DNA of 64,000 nt, taken from NCBI RefSeq assembly GCF_023093535.1, contig NZ_CP095757.1:1860001-1924000 (forward strand), given 5' to 3'. Position numbers and translations under genes: made by a program. Of the stretch, positions 1 to 9,672 are shown one piece after another (position 1 is the stretch's first letter; each line of letters starts with the position of its first letter). The DNA is from Halovivax limisalsi (GTDB lineage Archaea; Halobacteriota; Halobacteria; Halobacteriales; Natrialbaceae). The notes below the pieces were generated by a model. The model was given only the letters and a program-made list of their open reading frames with translations. It was not told the DNA's origin and ran no database searches.

Positions 1-1881
<1,881 letters not shown>

Positions 1882-1961
1882 GCCTCGCAGCTACCGCGTT
1901 CGTCGGTGTTCGGTTTCGTTTTCTCGGCTGCGTCGTTCGCGGGTGGGCAATTCCGCCGCGA

Positions 1962-2171
1962 TCAGGATCGTGACGGCGACACGGGTTGCGATCGGGGCGT
2001 GTGTTCGTGGCCCACGATCAGGCAGAGGGCGTGGATCGGAACGATTGCGAGAACCAGCACCGTCGGCACGAGATCGACCAGTGCGGGTACGTACGCCAGC
2101 GGGAGGGCGACGGCGGCCCAGAACGCGATCGCGCGGAGGGCGGTCCAAACGAGTCGGGGGAGTCGATGCAT
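1962..2171 (-). CDS. Small membrane protein
   Basis: A 69-residue protein starting at the ATG at 2171, with two hydrophobic segments (about residues 9-25 and 31-50) and a short polar C-terminus rich in His, Ser and Pro. Small proteins with this pattern, ending in GHEH- or GHPH-like tails, occur in haloarchaea as conserved hypotheticals. Nothing shows its function. It is convergent with katG. The frame extends upstream to 2246, but that extension is basic and charged, unlike haloarchaeal protein, so the ATG at 2171 is preferred. Confidence 0.55.
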   Translation of the reverse strand: MHRLPRLVWTALRAIAFWAAVALPLAYVPALVDLVPTVLVLAIVPIHALCLIVGHEHTPRSQPVSPSRS

Positions 2172-2349
2172 GGTGGCGGGGTGATCGGATTCGCGGACGG
2201 CGTCGAACCGTCCGCATTCATACTTTCGTCGATGCCATATTATCACTCACGCAGACTCAAATCGCGATTGTAGCTTGGGCGCTCGGGCGAAGCGAGGTCG
2301 GATTGTCGCCGGCAGCGTCTGCGACGCGTTGGTCCGACGGGTGTGACCG

Positions 2350-2437
2350 TCACTCCGCCGCGACCGGATCGCGCTTCCAGAACTCGCTCCCTTTGTTCAG
2401 TTTCGCACCCAGGCGTCGCTCGCGGGCGAGCATCGCA
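2350..2437 (-). pseudogene. Truncated copy of the taw1 3' end
   Basis: Read on the minus strand, this stretch encodes a close copy of the last 29 residues of the taw1 product encoded at 3294-4271, including KLNKGSEFW and RDPVAAE followed by TGA. Nucleotide similarity to 3278-3385 starts about 17 bp beyond the stop codon and covers about 105 bp, with only a few substitutions. Two small indels cancel to keep frame. Upstream of 2437 the similarity stops, so this is a gene tail and not a gene. Together the two copies form a direct repeat around the DUF433/DUF5615 module. Confidence 0.8.
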
Positions 2438-2643
2438 ACAAATCCCCCGACGGCGGATCACGTTCTCGAGCACCTGGTTCCCCGCGATTGCGGAGAGTGA
2501 TACCGGGGGACGGTCATCTCGACGACTGACGGACGACCGACTGGCGGACCGGGTCGGGATCAATCTGCGAAGAGCGAGGGCCGTTTTATCCTGGTTGCTT
2601 TCCAGCGACTTGCGTCCCTCGCTCGGTACATTCCAACCGCGAC

Positions 2644-2649
2644 TTTAAA
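2644..2649 (+). promoter_or_regulatory. TATA box of the DUF433/DUF5615 module
   Basis: TTTAAA, 26-31 bp before the ATG at 2675. This spacing puts the transcription start at or next to the start codon, the leaderless arrangement common in haloarchaea, and supports ATG 2675 over the GTG at 2651. Confidence 0.55.
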
Positions 2650-2674
2650 TGTGATACCGACCATATCATCGTCC

Positions 2675-2899
2675 ATGAGCATCGTTCAGGATCCTGCCCA
2701 CAGTGATGGTGCACCCACTATCGAGGGGACGGGCATTCGGGTGAAGGATATCGCAGGTGCCTACGAACATAGCGGATACGAACCGGACGAAATAACGCAA
2801 CTCTATCCCGATCTTTCGCTGGGCGACGTCCATCGAGCGCTCGCTTATTACTACGATCATATCGACGAGTTCCGATCTGCGGAGTCCGCCGTCGCATGA
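2675..2899 (+). CDS. DUF433 family antitoxin
   Basis: A 74-residue protein with the compact DUF433 helical fold (PTIEGTGIRVKDI, then YPDLSLGDVHRALAYYYDH). DUF433 proteins are VapB-like antitoxins that bind a partner nuclease-like protein and probably their own promoter. The stop codon overlaps the start of the next gene by 4 bp (ATGA at 2896), so the two are translationally coupled in antitoxin-toxin order. The module lies between two copies of the taw1 3' end, suggesting it came in by recombination there. Confidence 0.85.
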   Translation: MSIVQDPAHSDGAPTIEGTGIRVKDIAGAYEHSGYEPDEITQLYPDLSLGDVHRALAYYYDHIDEFRSAESAVA

Positions 2900-3219
2900 G
2901 GCCGCTGTACTGTGACGAGGGAATATGGATTCCCGTCGCCGACGGGCTCAGGAGGCGCGAATGGACCGTCCACACCGTTCGTGGGGAAGGAACGTTAGGC
3001 GACCCGGATCGAGACCAGCTCTCCTACGCGCGACGGAACGATTGGATACTCGTCACCTTCGACGATGACTTCCTCTCCCTGGTCGAAACGAACGAACTCG
3101 AACACGCGGGCATCATCTACGTCCAGCAGGCGGGGCGCGACATCGGAGGCGTCGTCAAAACGATCGACGCGCTTCTCGAGACCCTCTCGTCAGACGACCG
3201 CGGAATCCATTACTGTTGA
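2896..3219 (+). CDS. DUF5615 PIN-like toxin
   Basis: A 107-residue protein of the DUF5615 family, a PIN/Mut7-C-like fold paired with DUF433 antitoxins. The expected acidic residues are present: CDEG near the N-terminus and the FDDDFL motif around residues 55-60, where related proteins have a TxDxDF motif. PIN-fold toxins are metal-dependent RNases; activity here is inferred from the family and the partner. It overlaps the antitoxin gene by 4 bp and is complete, so the module looks functional. Confidence 0.85.
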   Translation: MRPLYCDEGIWIPVADGLRRREWTVHTVRGEGTLGDPDRDQLSYARRNDWILVTFDDDFLSLVETNELEHAGIIYVQQAGRDIGGVVKTIDALLETLSSDDRGIHYC

Positions 3220-3293
3220 GGTCTCGCCGTTACCGCACCAGTTGCAACAACCGACGAGCCTAGACCGTCCCTAGATCCCGACGGGTGTGACCG

Positions 3294-4271
3294 TCACTCC
3301 GCCGCGACCGGATCGCGCTCCCAGAACTCGCTCCCTTTGTTCAGTTTCGGCACCCAGGTGTCGTCTTCGCGGGCGAGCAGCGCCACGCGGGAGGCGGGCA
3401 CTTCCTTCAGAACCGGGTGATCGGGCATGTGCTCGCCGATGGCCTCGGCGAAGGCGACGACGTCCTCGTGGTCGGGCATGGTCGAGCGATCCAGGCGACC
3501 TTGCGAGTGGCCGACGTGCATGTAGGCTTTGAGTTCGACGAAGTCGGGGTCGGCCCGCCGGAAGAGGCCGGCGTACCAGTCGGGGCTGTGCATGTTCTCG
3601 CCCTGGAGGAGCGTGGTTCGCAGGACGGTGCGGGTCTCGTCCTTCGCAGCCAGCACGTCGAGCGTCTCGAGCAGGGTCTCCCAGGCGTCGTCCTCCATCG
3701 CGCGGACGACCTGGTCGAAGGTGTGCCGTTCAGGTGCGTCGACGCTGACGTACAGCTGGGTCGGATCGCAGTCGGCGAGCACGCCGGGACGGGTGCCGTT
3801 CGAGACGAGGAACGTGGTGATGTCCCGATCGTGGAAGGCGTCGATTAGTTCCGGCAGGTAGGGATAGAGGCTCGGTTCGCCGTCCAGCGAGATGGCGACG
3901 TGACGCGGTTCCATGGCCTCGTCGAAGACCTCGCGAGGGACCTCGTCGTTGCCGCCGAAACCGGAGAGCAGCTTGCGCTGCAGCTCCAGCGAGGCGTCGA
4001 CGACGGCCTCAGGGTCGTCCCACTCGACGTCGTCGAGTTCGTAGGCGTGGCCCTGGTGGTCGCGCCAGCAGAAGACGCAGCGCTCGTTACACCGGACCAC
4101 GGGCGTCATCTGGATGCAGCGGTGTGACTCGATGCCGTAGAAGATGTTCTTGTAGCACTTGCCCTCGCCGCGGAGGGCGTTGGCCGTCCAGCCGCACGTC
4201 TGGGCGGCCGTGTGGTTGACGCTGTGGTAGTCCGGGTCGGAGACCTGCTTCGGCCCGTCCGCGTCGCTCAT
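3294..4271 (-). CDS. taw1: 4-demethylwyosine synthase Taw1 (TYW1)
   Basis: Radical SAM enzyme that builds the tricyclic imidazopurine of wyosine at G37 of tRNA-Phe from N1-methylguanosine and pyruvate. From the ATG at 4271 the protein has 325 residues. Cys61, Cys65 and Cys68 (CNERCVFC) are the radical SAM cluster ligands. Cys26, Cys39 and Cys52 are spaced Cx12Cx12C, as in the second Fe-S cluster of archaeal TYW1. The frame extends a further 36 residues upstream, but the TYW1 fold fits the internal ATG. Its 3' end is duplicated at 2333-2437. Confidence 0.95.
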   Translation of the reverse strand: MSDADGPKQVSDPDYHSVNHTAAQTCGWTANALRGEGKCYKNIFYGIESHRCIQMTPVVRCNERCVFCWRDHQGHAYELDDVEWDDPEAVVDASLELQRKLLSGFGGNDEVPREVFDEAMEPRHVAISLDGEPSLYPYLPELIDAFHDRDITTFLVSNGTRPGVLADCDPTQLYVSVDAPERHTFDQVVRAMEDDAWETLLETLDVLAAKDETRTVLRTTLLQGENMHSPDWYAGLFRRADPDFVELKAYMHVGHSQGRLDRSTMPDHEDVVAFAEAIGEHMPDHPVLKEVPASRVALLAREDDTWVPKLNKGSEFWERDPVAAE

Positions 4272-4371
4272 AACCTGGCGTTCGGGACTGGGGCTCAAAA
4301 GGGTCGTGGTCCGGGTGTCGACTCCCTCGACGGCGACCGCCAGCGACGGAGTCGCGATCGAAATCCGTCCG

Positions 4372-4851
4372 TCACTCACCGTCCGTGACGGACGATTCGC
4401 CGTTCGAGGTCGACGACTCGCCAGTCGTGGCCGACGGATTGCCGTTCGAGGCCGTCGACTCGTCGCTCGAGGTTGGTGCGTGCGGCAGCGTTCCGGGCTC
4501 GGTCGGGGCCGGATCCCGAGTGGCGAGTTCGCGTTCGAAGCCGTAGAGGACCAGCCCGGTATTCGACGTCATGATGACGCCGGTCATCGGAACCGGCGCG
4601 AAGAGGTACAGGTACAGCCCGAGGGCGACGGCGCCGCTGGCCAGGATCGGCCACAGCCGCGCCCGGGGGACGTCGTTCGCGCTGGCGTCGCGGCGCACCC
4701 ACGCGAAGACGACGACCGTGGCGACGAGCCCGATGGCCCCGACCGCGATCTCCGTGGGGTCGGCCGAGAGGACGCTGGCGACCGCCGACCCCGTCGACTC
4801 CGCGCCGAAATATGCGGACGGCCCGACGCCCTCGACATGGACGGGAGACAT
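4372..4851 (-). CDS. Haloarchaeal membrane protein, unknown function
   Basis: A 159-residue protein from the ATG at 4851. Three hydrophobic segments are visible (about residues 35-52, 66-85 and 88-105), with a basic loop WVRRD after the first. The last 45 residues are a low-complexity tail rich in Ser, Thr, Glu, Asn and Gly that includes a near-repeat of SSTSNGESS type. No enzyme motif is seen. It lies between taw1 and pgp on the same strand; joint transcription is possible but not shown. The tail may be extracytoplasmic. Confidence 0.7.
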   Translation of the reverse strand: MSPVHVEGVGPSAYFGAESTGSAVASVLSADPTEIAVGAIGLVATVVVFAWVRRDASANDVPRARLWPILASGAVALGLYLYLFAPVPMTGVIMTSNTGLVLYGFERELATRDPAPTEPGTLPHAPTSSDESTASNGNPSATTGESSTSNGESSVTDGE

Positions 4852-4928
4852 ACGCTGGAGATTGCCCGTGGAGGAGGAAAGCCCTCTCGATCCGGAGTTT
4901 CGCACGTTTCCGCCGACAGCGACGTTCG

Positions 4929-5606
4929 TCAGTCCCGCAATCGCTCGAGAATCGAGAGCGTGCCGTCGGCGTGCTCGCCGTCGACGACTTCGTCGGCCGC
5001 GGCTTTGGCGGCCGCGTCGGCGTTTCGCACGGCGAAACTCCGGTCGACGCGCTCGAACGTCGAGACGTCGTTCTCGGAGTCGCCGATCGCGACCGCCGCC
5101 TCGAGGTCGAGTGTCAGTTCGTCGGCGTGCGCTTCGAGCGACGCGCCTTTGGAGATGTGTGGACCGATCACGTGATAGGCGTAGCCGGTGTCGACGACGC
5201 GAAGCCCGGCTGCGCGGGCGATCGCTTCCAGGGGTTCGCGGGGCTGGTCGCGACTGACCGCGACCTCTGTTTCGCGCCACTGGTTGATCGTATCGAGACC
5301 GTCCCAGCCGAGGTCGTAGCCGGCGCGTTCGTACTCGCGCGCGACGGCGGCGGGGCCCTCGCGGTCCCCCGCGACGACGAACCGGTCGTCGGTGACCACG
5401 ACGCCGCCGTTCTCCGCGACGGCGCGTTCCGGAATCGCCAGGAAGTGACAGAGCGCGACCGGATACGGCGCGGCTTTTCCCGTCGCCAGCACGATCGGTG
5501 CCTCCCAGCCGCGCAACGGAGCGAACACCCGCGCGTCGAGGCCGGGACCGGCCGGTCTGGTGAGCGTGCCGTCGATGTCGAGGACCAGCGGCGGTACCTG
5601 CGTCAC
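4929..5606 (-). CDS. pgp: Phosphoglycolate phosphatase, HAD family
   Basis: A 225-residue Cof-type HAD hydrolase of the archaeal phosphoglycolate phosphatase family, removing phosphate from 2-phosphoglycolate. The HAD nucleophile motif is DIDGTLT (Asp10 and Asp12) and the metal-binding motif IV is GDSENDVSTF (residues 175-184); TGK at residues 42-44 fits motif II. The GTG at 5604-5606 is chosen as start because it places the DxD motif at the usual distance from the N-terminus and no ATG is closer. The gene points away from the CHAT gene. Confidence 0.88.
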   Translation of the reverse strand: MTQVPPLVLDIDGTLTRPAGPGLDARVFAPLRGWEAPIVLATGKAAPYPVALCHFLAIPERAVAENGGVVVTDDRFVVAGDREGPAAVAREYERAGYDLGWDGLDTINQWRETEVAVSRDQPREPLEAIARAAGLRVVDTGYAYHVIGPHISKGASLEAHADELTLDLEAAVAIGDSENDVSTFERVDRSFAVRNADAAAKAAADEVVDGEHADGTLSILERLRD

Positions 5607-5933
5607 ACCGGACGATTCGCGGGCGGACGCAAAAACGTGCCGTCCCGGGTCCTGTCGTCCCCCCGCACCACGCTCGCAACGGGTACGATCCGTTCGGGCA
5701 TCTCGCGCACCACCCGCGGACTGGATGGCGGGTATCCACCGGCCACCGACGATGCTCGCTCGGCGGGGTTGCTGATAGGGTTCTATCCTGAAACCGGTCC
5801 GATCTCGATTGCCGCACCGCCGTCGACGACCCCCGTGCAACGACGCCTTCACGGTAATTCCCATCACTAATTGTTTAAGCTGAGAATCAGTTGGTTTTTT
5901 GCTGTTGGGACGGTATGAACGCCACACCGACGA
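5607..5933. other. Intergenic region between pgp and the CHAT gene
   Basis: Divergent promoter region of 327 bp. The pgp-proximal two thirds contain only antisense shadows. The last 60 bp are AT-rich and carry the likely promoter of the CHAT gene (near 5873). Nothing else is recognised. Confidence 0.4.
5873..5878 (+). promoter_or_regulatory. Probable TATA element of the CHAT gene
   Basis: GTTTAAGC sits in an AT-rich patch about 55-60 bp before the ATG at 5934, implying a leader of about 30 nt. An upstream out-of-frame ATG at 5915 lies in that leader. Confidence 0.35.
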
Positions 5934-8078
5934 ATGGCCATCGAAATAACCGAAATGAGCGACCCCCCAGGGCTGAAGCTGTTCGATTCGAACGAACAGC
6001 GCCAGCTTTCGATCAGGACGGACCGCCCCGCCTCTCCCGATACGAGCGTCTCGGATCGGTTCTGCTTTCCCGTCGATTCGACCTGTCGCATCGATGCCGA
6101 GACGCTCATCTTCGACCAGAAGTACCTCGTAAATATTCACGACGTGTCGGGCCGTGCCGACGTGCGGCTCGAGGCCGGCGATACCTACGAGCTCGATTCG
6201 TCCACGCAGTTCGTCGGGATGGACGGTCCGATGAAGCTGTACTGTCGCATCGCCGACGAAGGGACGATCACGATGGGGATGAACTCCATCAAGATCACGT
6301 TCGATCGGCCGGTCTCGATCGAGTTCGGCGCCCGCTCGTTGCACGAACGGCCCGCGGGGACCATTACGACGCCCGATGATCCGCGATCGGTGATGGATGC
6401 GATCACCGCACTGGGATCCGCCCTGAAGACGGATACCGCCGAACGATCCTGGCCGACGCTTCGGGGCCATCCCCCGCTGATCGAACTCGGCGAGGAGTTT
6501 TCGGTCGACACCACGAACACGCCGCCCGAGACCGGCGTCACGATCGAGACGCCGCCGACCTACGAGGATCTCTTTACGATCGCTCCGCTCTCGTTCTACC
6601 TGGGTGCGGATCTCGTTCCCGGTCCGGAGCCGGCGGTTCACACGGACTCGGAACGGTACGAACTGGGCCGCGAGGTGCCGCTCGAAGACGACGTCGGCGA
6701 GACGCTCAAACAGCTGTTCTTTCTCGATTGTCTGGTCAGAACCGAAGGCGTCTACCAGTACGACCTCCACGAACGGGAGACGCTCGAATCGACCCTCCCG
6801 CGATCGCCGTCGACCCTCTACGGCATGCCCCTGCCGAAACAGCTGGAGTACTACCTCGAGGTGGACTACGAGACCGTTCGGCCCCACCTCCCGCGCTGGC
6901 CGCTCACCGCCTACGTTCCGCCCCGATCGTCGAGTGCGGAACTCCTCCCGTTCGTCGTCAACGAACTCGGGATCGTCAGGCAACCCGAGGGCACCACCGA
7001 GACGATTCGAACGGACGTCGACACCGCGGCGCCCGCGCGAGCGTCCGCCGCCGGCCCGCTGGTGCGCTCCGCGAGCCAGCATCGCAACCCCTCCCCATCG
7101 GAGGGGGCGGAGTCGCTCTCGGTCGTCGAACCGGCGGTGACCGACAGCTCGATCGAACACGCGTGGTTCGGCGATTCGATCCCGCGCGGCGCGTCGAAAG
7201 CCACCGTGGAGGGCTATCGCAACCAGCTCGACAGGGGGTCGCGAACCCAATCGATCGAGATCCTGCTCGTCTGTAACGACTCGCGGATGCTGGACGAGCA
7301 CGACGTCCTCGACGAAACGTACGGCTCGCGTGAGATCCTGCCGTTCGAGGTCGACTCGGCGTTCGGCGTCGCGAGCGACGACCTCGCGGAGCTGCTCGAG
7401 ACCGGCGGCTACGACTTCCTCCACTACATCGGACACGCCACGGCCGACGGACTGCGCTGTCCCGACGGTGAGCTCGACGTCCGATCGCTCTCGTCGGTCG
7501 ACCTCGGCGTGTTCTTCCTGAACGCCTGTCAGTCCTACGAGCAGGGACTCGCGCTGGCTCGAAACGGTGCGTTCGGCGGCGTCGCCACGCTGGGAGACGT
7601 CATCAACGAGCACGCCGTCGAGTCCGGCGCGGCGCTGGCCAGGCTGCTCAACCTCGGTTTCCCGCTCCGGGTCGCCCTCGAAGTCGTCGCCGACCAAACG
7701 GTTCTGGGCGATCAGTACCTCATCGTCGGCGACGGATCGGTCGACATCGCCCAGACCGACGGCGGCGCGCCGACGCTCGTCGAAGTCGACCGAGCCACCG
7801 GAGACGAGCACGAGGTCCGGTTCAACCTCTATCCCGCCAAGGAGTTTCGTATCGGCTCTGTCACGTCGCCGAACATCGAATCTGTTCGAAAACTCTTCCT
7901 GCTTCCGATCCAGGACATTCGGGCGGCGGTCGCCTCGGACGAACTGCGCAATTACTTCAGCTGGACGGAGATGCCGGTCATCTACGACGGGGCCCTCCAG
8001 TGGAATACCGATATCGGGCCACCTGCGTTCTTCGACGAAATCTGCCCGTCAAACGGGACCGGTTCCGACGGCGACTGA
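5934..8078 (+). CDS. CHAT (caspase-like) domain protein
   Basis: A 714-residue protein. The first 350 residues have no recognised domain but read as a mixed alpha/beta region (for example the LETGD-like stretch RLEAGDTYELD). A linker rich in Ala, Arg and Ser spans about residues 350-400. The C-terminal third is a CHAT domain, the clan CD cysteine-peptidase fold of caspases and separases: HYIGHA with the presumed catalytic His501, and the strand FFLNACQS with the presumed nucleophile Cys532, 31 residues later, followed by a Gly-rich segment. About 110 further residues follow. CHAT proteins usually act as proteases in signalling, defence or cell-death pathways. No partner sits in an operon with it: the neighbours are pgp (divergent) and a tiny membrane protein on the opposite strand. 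Confidence 0.8.
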   Translation: MAIEITEMSDPPGLKLFDSNEQRQLSIRTDRPASPDTSVSDRFCFPVDSTCRIDAETLIFDQKYLVNIHDVSGRADVRLEAGDTYELDSSTQFVGMDGPMKLYCRIADEGTITMGMNSIKITFDRPVSIEFGARSLHERPAGTITTPDDPRSVMDAITALGSALKTDTAERSWPTLRGHPPLIELGEEFSVDTTNTPPETGVTIETPPTYEDLFTIAPLSFYLGADLVPGPEPAVHTDSERYELGREVPLEDDVGETLKQLFFLDCLVRTEGVYQYDLHERETLESTLPRSPSTLYGMPLPKQLEYYLEVDYETVRPHLPRWPLTAYVPPRSSSAELLPFVVNELGIVRQPEGTTETIRTDVDTAAPARASAAGPLVRSASQHRNPSPSEGAESLSVVEPAVTDSSIEHAWFGDSIPRGASKATVEGYRNQLDRGSRTQSIEILLVCNDSRMLDEHDVLDETYGSREILPFEVDSAFGVASDDLAELLETGGYDFLHYIGHATADGLRCPDGELDVRSLSSVDLGVFFLNACQSYEQGLALARNGAFGGVATLGDVINEHAVESGAALARLLNLGFPLRVALEVVADQTVLGDQYLIVGDGSVDIAQTDGGAPTLVEVDRATGDEHEVRFNLYPAKEFRIGSVTSPNIESVRKLFLLPIQDIRAAVASDELRNYFSWTEMPVIYDGALQWNTDIGPPAFFDEICPSNGTGSDGD

Positions 8079-8185
8079 TGCTCCGATTCGAATGGGGAGC
8101 GATAGTCGAACCGACCGGCTGTTCTCCTATCGCTCGTGTCGTGGTATCACCGACGACGAACAGTGGGATGACTCGGACGGACCGA

Positions 8186-8323
8186 TCAGGGACCGACGCC
8201 GACGTCGGCTGCGGAGGCGGCGACCGATCCAGCCTGACTCAGCAGCACCATCGCGGCGAACAGGATTCCGAGCAGTCGTGGGTGTGCTTCGACGGCGTCC
8301 GTGAGGGATTCGGTTGCTGACAT
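8186..8323 (-). CDS. DUF7503 family small membrane protein
   Basis: A 45-residue protein starting at the ATG at 8323 (MSATESLTD, then HPRLLGILF). It has the hallmark pattern of the haloarchaeal DUF7503 family: a short acidic start, a His-Pro-Arg motif, one hydrophobic segment ending in LLSQAGS, and a short tail ending in GP. Function is unknown; one membrane span is expected. It is convergent with the CHAT gene. Confidence 0.75.
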   Translation of the reverse strand: MSATESLTDAVEAHPRLLGILFAAMVLLSQAGSVAASAADVGVGP

Positions 8324-8474
8324 TGCAACCGGAACCATGTTTCCAATGGTAATAACAGTATCTTAAGAATTCAGACGATTAAAACATGTATGTTAATGAC
8401 TTGCACTGTCGCGGATCGACGAACGTCGCCGGATCGGCCAACACCAGTGCTGCCCCGCCAATCGGCGCTGGCAG

Positions 8475-9416
8475 TCACGTCGGACTGGTGAGCGCCCGCC
8501 CGTCGACGGCGAATCGATTTGCGGCCAAGACGAGGCTGGCGCCGAGAATGGCGGCGGCGATCGCGATGCTCGGCGACTCGGTCGTCGAGCGGCCGAGATT
8601 CCCGTCAATACGTTCGATCGGCAGTCGCAGCGCACCGACCATCAGACTCACCAGAAACGTCATCGTCACCTCCCGATTTCGATCCAGCGCTCGTCGGACG
8701 AGGTGGGCCATCGAAAACAGTCCCGCGACCGCACCAGTGAGGAAGACGGAAACGACGAGCAACGGATCGATCGCCTCGCCGGCCGACGCGCCCCCCAGCA
8801 CGGCGGTGACCGCGTCGATCGCCTCGCTGAGCGTTCCGGTCATGTACTCGTACTGGCCGAGCACGAGCAAGAGGAAGGATCCCGAGACGCCGGGGAGGAT
8901 CATCGCACAGACGGCGATCGCACCCGCGACGAAGACGATCGGGAGCGCGTGTGAGACCTCGCCCGCGGTCACGCCCGTAATCGACACTGCCAGAACGACG
9001 CCGACCACTGCGACGACGATGCGAGCGGGCGTGGTCACGTCCACCTCTCCGTAGAGGACGACGGCACTGGCGGCGATGAGCCCCGTGAAGAACCCGTAGG
9101 TCGGGACGGGATACGTCGTCGTCAGGAAGTGCATGGTACTCGCGAGCAACAGGACCGCCGAGGCGACGCCCAGCCCGAGCGCTCCGAGAAACGGAACGTC
9201 CATCTCGCGCAGGTCCGCGAGGAGGTCGGCCCGCCCGTCCGCGGAACCGAGGCGATCGATGTCGGCGAGGATCGACGGGTCGAGCGCCGTTATCGCCCGT
9301 ATCAATCGATCGTAGATTCCGACGATGAGCGCGATCGTCCCCCCGGACACCCCCGGAACGACGTCCGCCGACCCCATCGCGAACCCCTTCAGATAGACCG
9401 TCAGCGCCTCGCGCAT
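8475..9416 (-). CDS. DUF368 membrane protein, probable polyprenyl-phosphate translocase
   Basis: A 313-residue polytopic protein of the DUF368 family with about eight membrane segments. The repeated signature is clear: VVPGVSGGTIALI near residue 25 and ILPGVSGSFLLL near residue 185, the inverted-repeat half-sites. Bacterial DUF368 members (PopT) were shown to return undecaprenyl phosphate across the membrane. In an archaeon the analogous substrate would be dolichyl phosphate; this is inference, but the next gene is the oligosaccharyltransferase that releases that lipid outside. The start at ATG 9416 is preferred over an upstream codon at 9449 because the added residues are not hydrophobic or conserved. 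Confidence 0.88.
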   Translation of the reverse strand: MREALTVYLKGFAMGSADVVPGVSGGTIALIVGIYDRLIRAITALDPSILADIDRLGSADGRADLLADLREMDVPFLGALGLGVASAVLLLASTMHFLTTTYPVPTYGFFTGLIAASAVVLYGEVDVTTPARIVVAVVGVVLAVSITGVTAGEVSHALPIVFVAGAIAVCAMILPGVSGSFLLLVLGQYEYMTGTLSEAIDAVTAVLGGASAGEAIDPLLVVSVFLTGAVAGLFSMAHLVRRALDRNREVTMTFLVSLMVGALRLPIERIDGNLGRSTTESPSIAIAAAILGASLVLAANRFAVDGRALTSPT

Positions 9417-9520
9417 TGGTGGCGTTACTGCCGGCCGACGCAAAAGCATTCGCTTCGCTCCCAGTTCGCGTCGCGGGACCTGTTCGCTCGGATGCTCGCT
9501 CCGAGCGCCCGCGGCCGCGA

Positions 9521-9565
9521 CGATATCTGCGGCCGACGGCGAGCGCGTCTCCGCAGGTGATATCG
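9521..9565. other. Imperfect inverted repeat between aglB and the DUF368 gene
   Basis: The arm CGATATCTGCGG (9521-9532) is complementary to 9551-9565 (CCGCA, a 3-base bulge, then GATATCG), with an 18-base loop. It lies downstream of aglB and upstream of the DUF368 start. It could be a terminator-like hairpin or an operator; no poly-T run follows. Confidence 0.3.
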
Positions 9566-9672
9566 CCGGACAGCAGGTATTCTGAGCCGACGCCGATGGA
9601 AGCGGCTACAGCGGGGCAACTGCATCCCGGCGTACTCGAACGGGAGCGAAATCCGCAACCCGTAGATGGTGC

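Larger units (their letters stand above)
2172..2674. other. Gene-poor gap holding a fragment of the taw1 3' end
   Basis: About 500 bp without an intact gene. The middle (2333-2437) is a partial copy of the 3' end of taw1, listed separately. The part from 2644 onward is the promoter of the toxin-antitoxin pair. No other feature is recognised. Confidence 0.6.

Noticed and set aside
2664-3220. Complete mobile element carrying the toxin-antitoxin pair
   Set aside because: No transposase, integrase or terminal inverted repeats were found; only the taw1-tail direct repeat is present.
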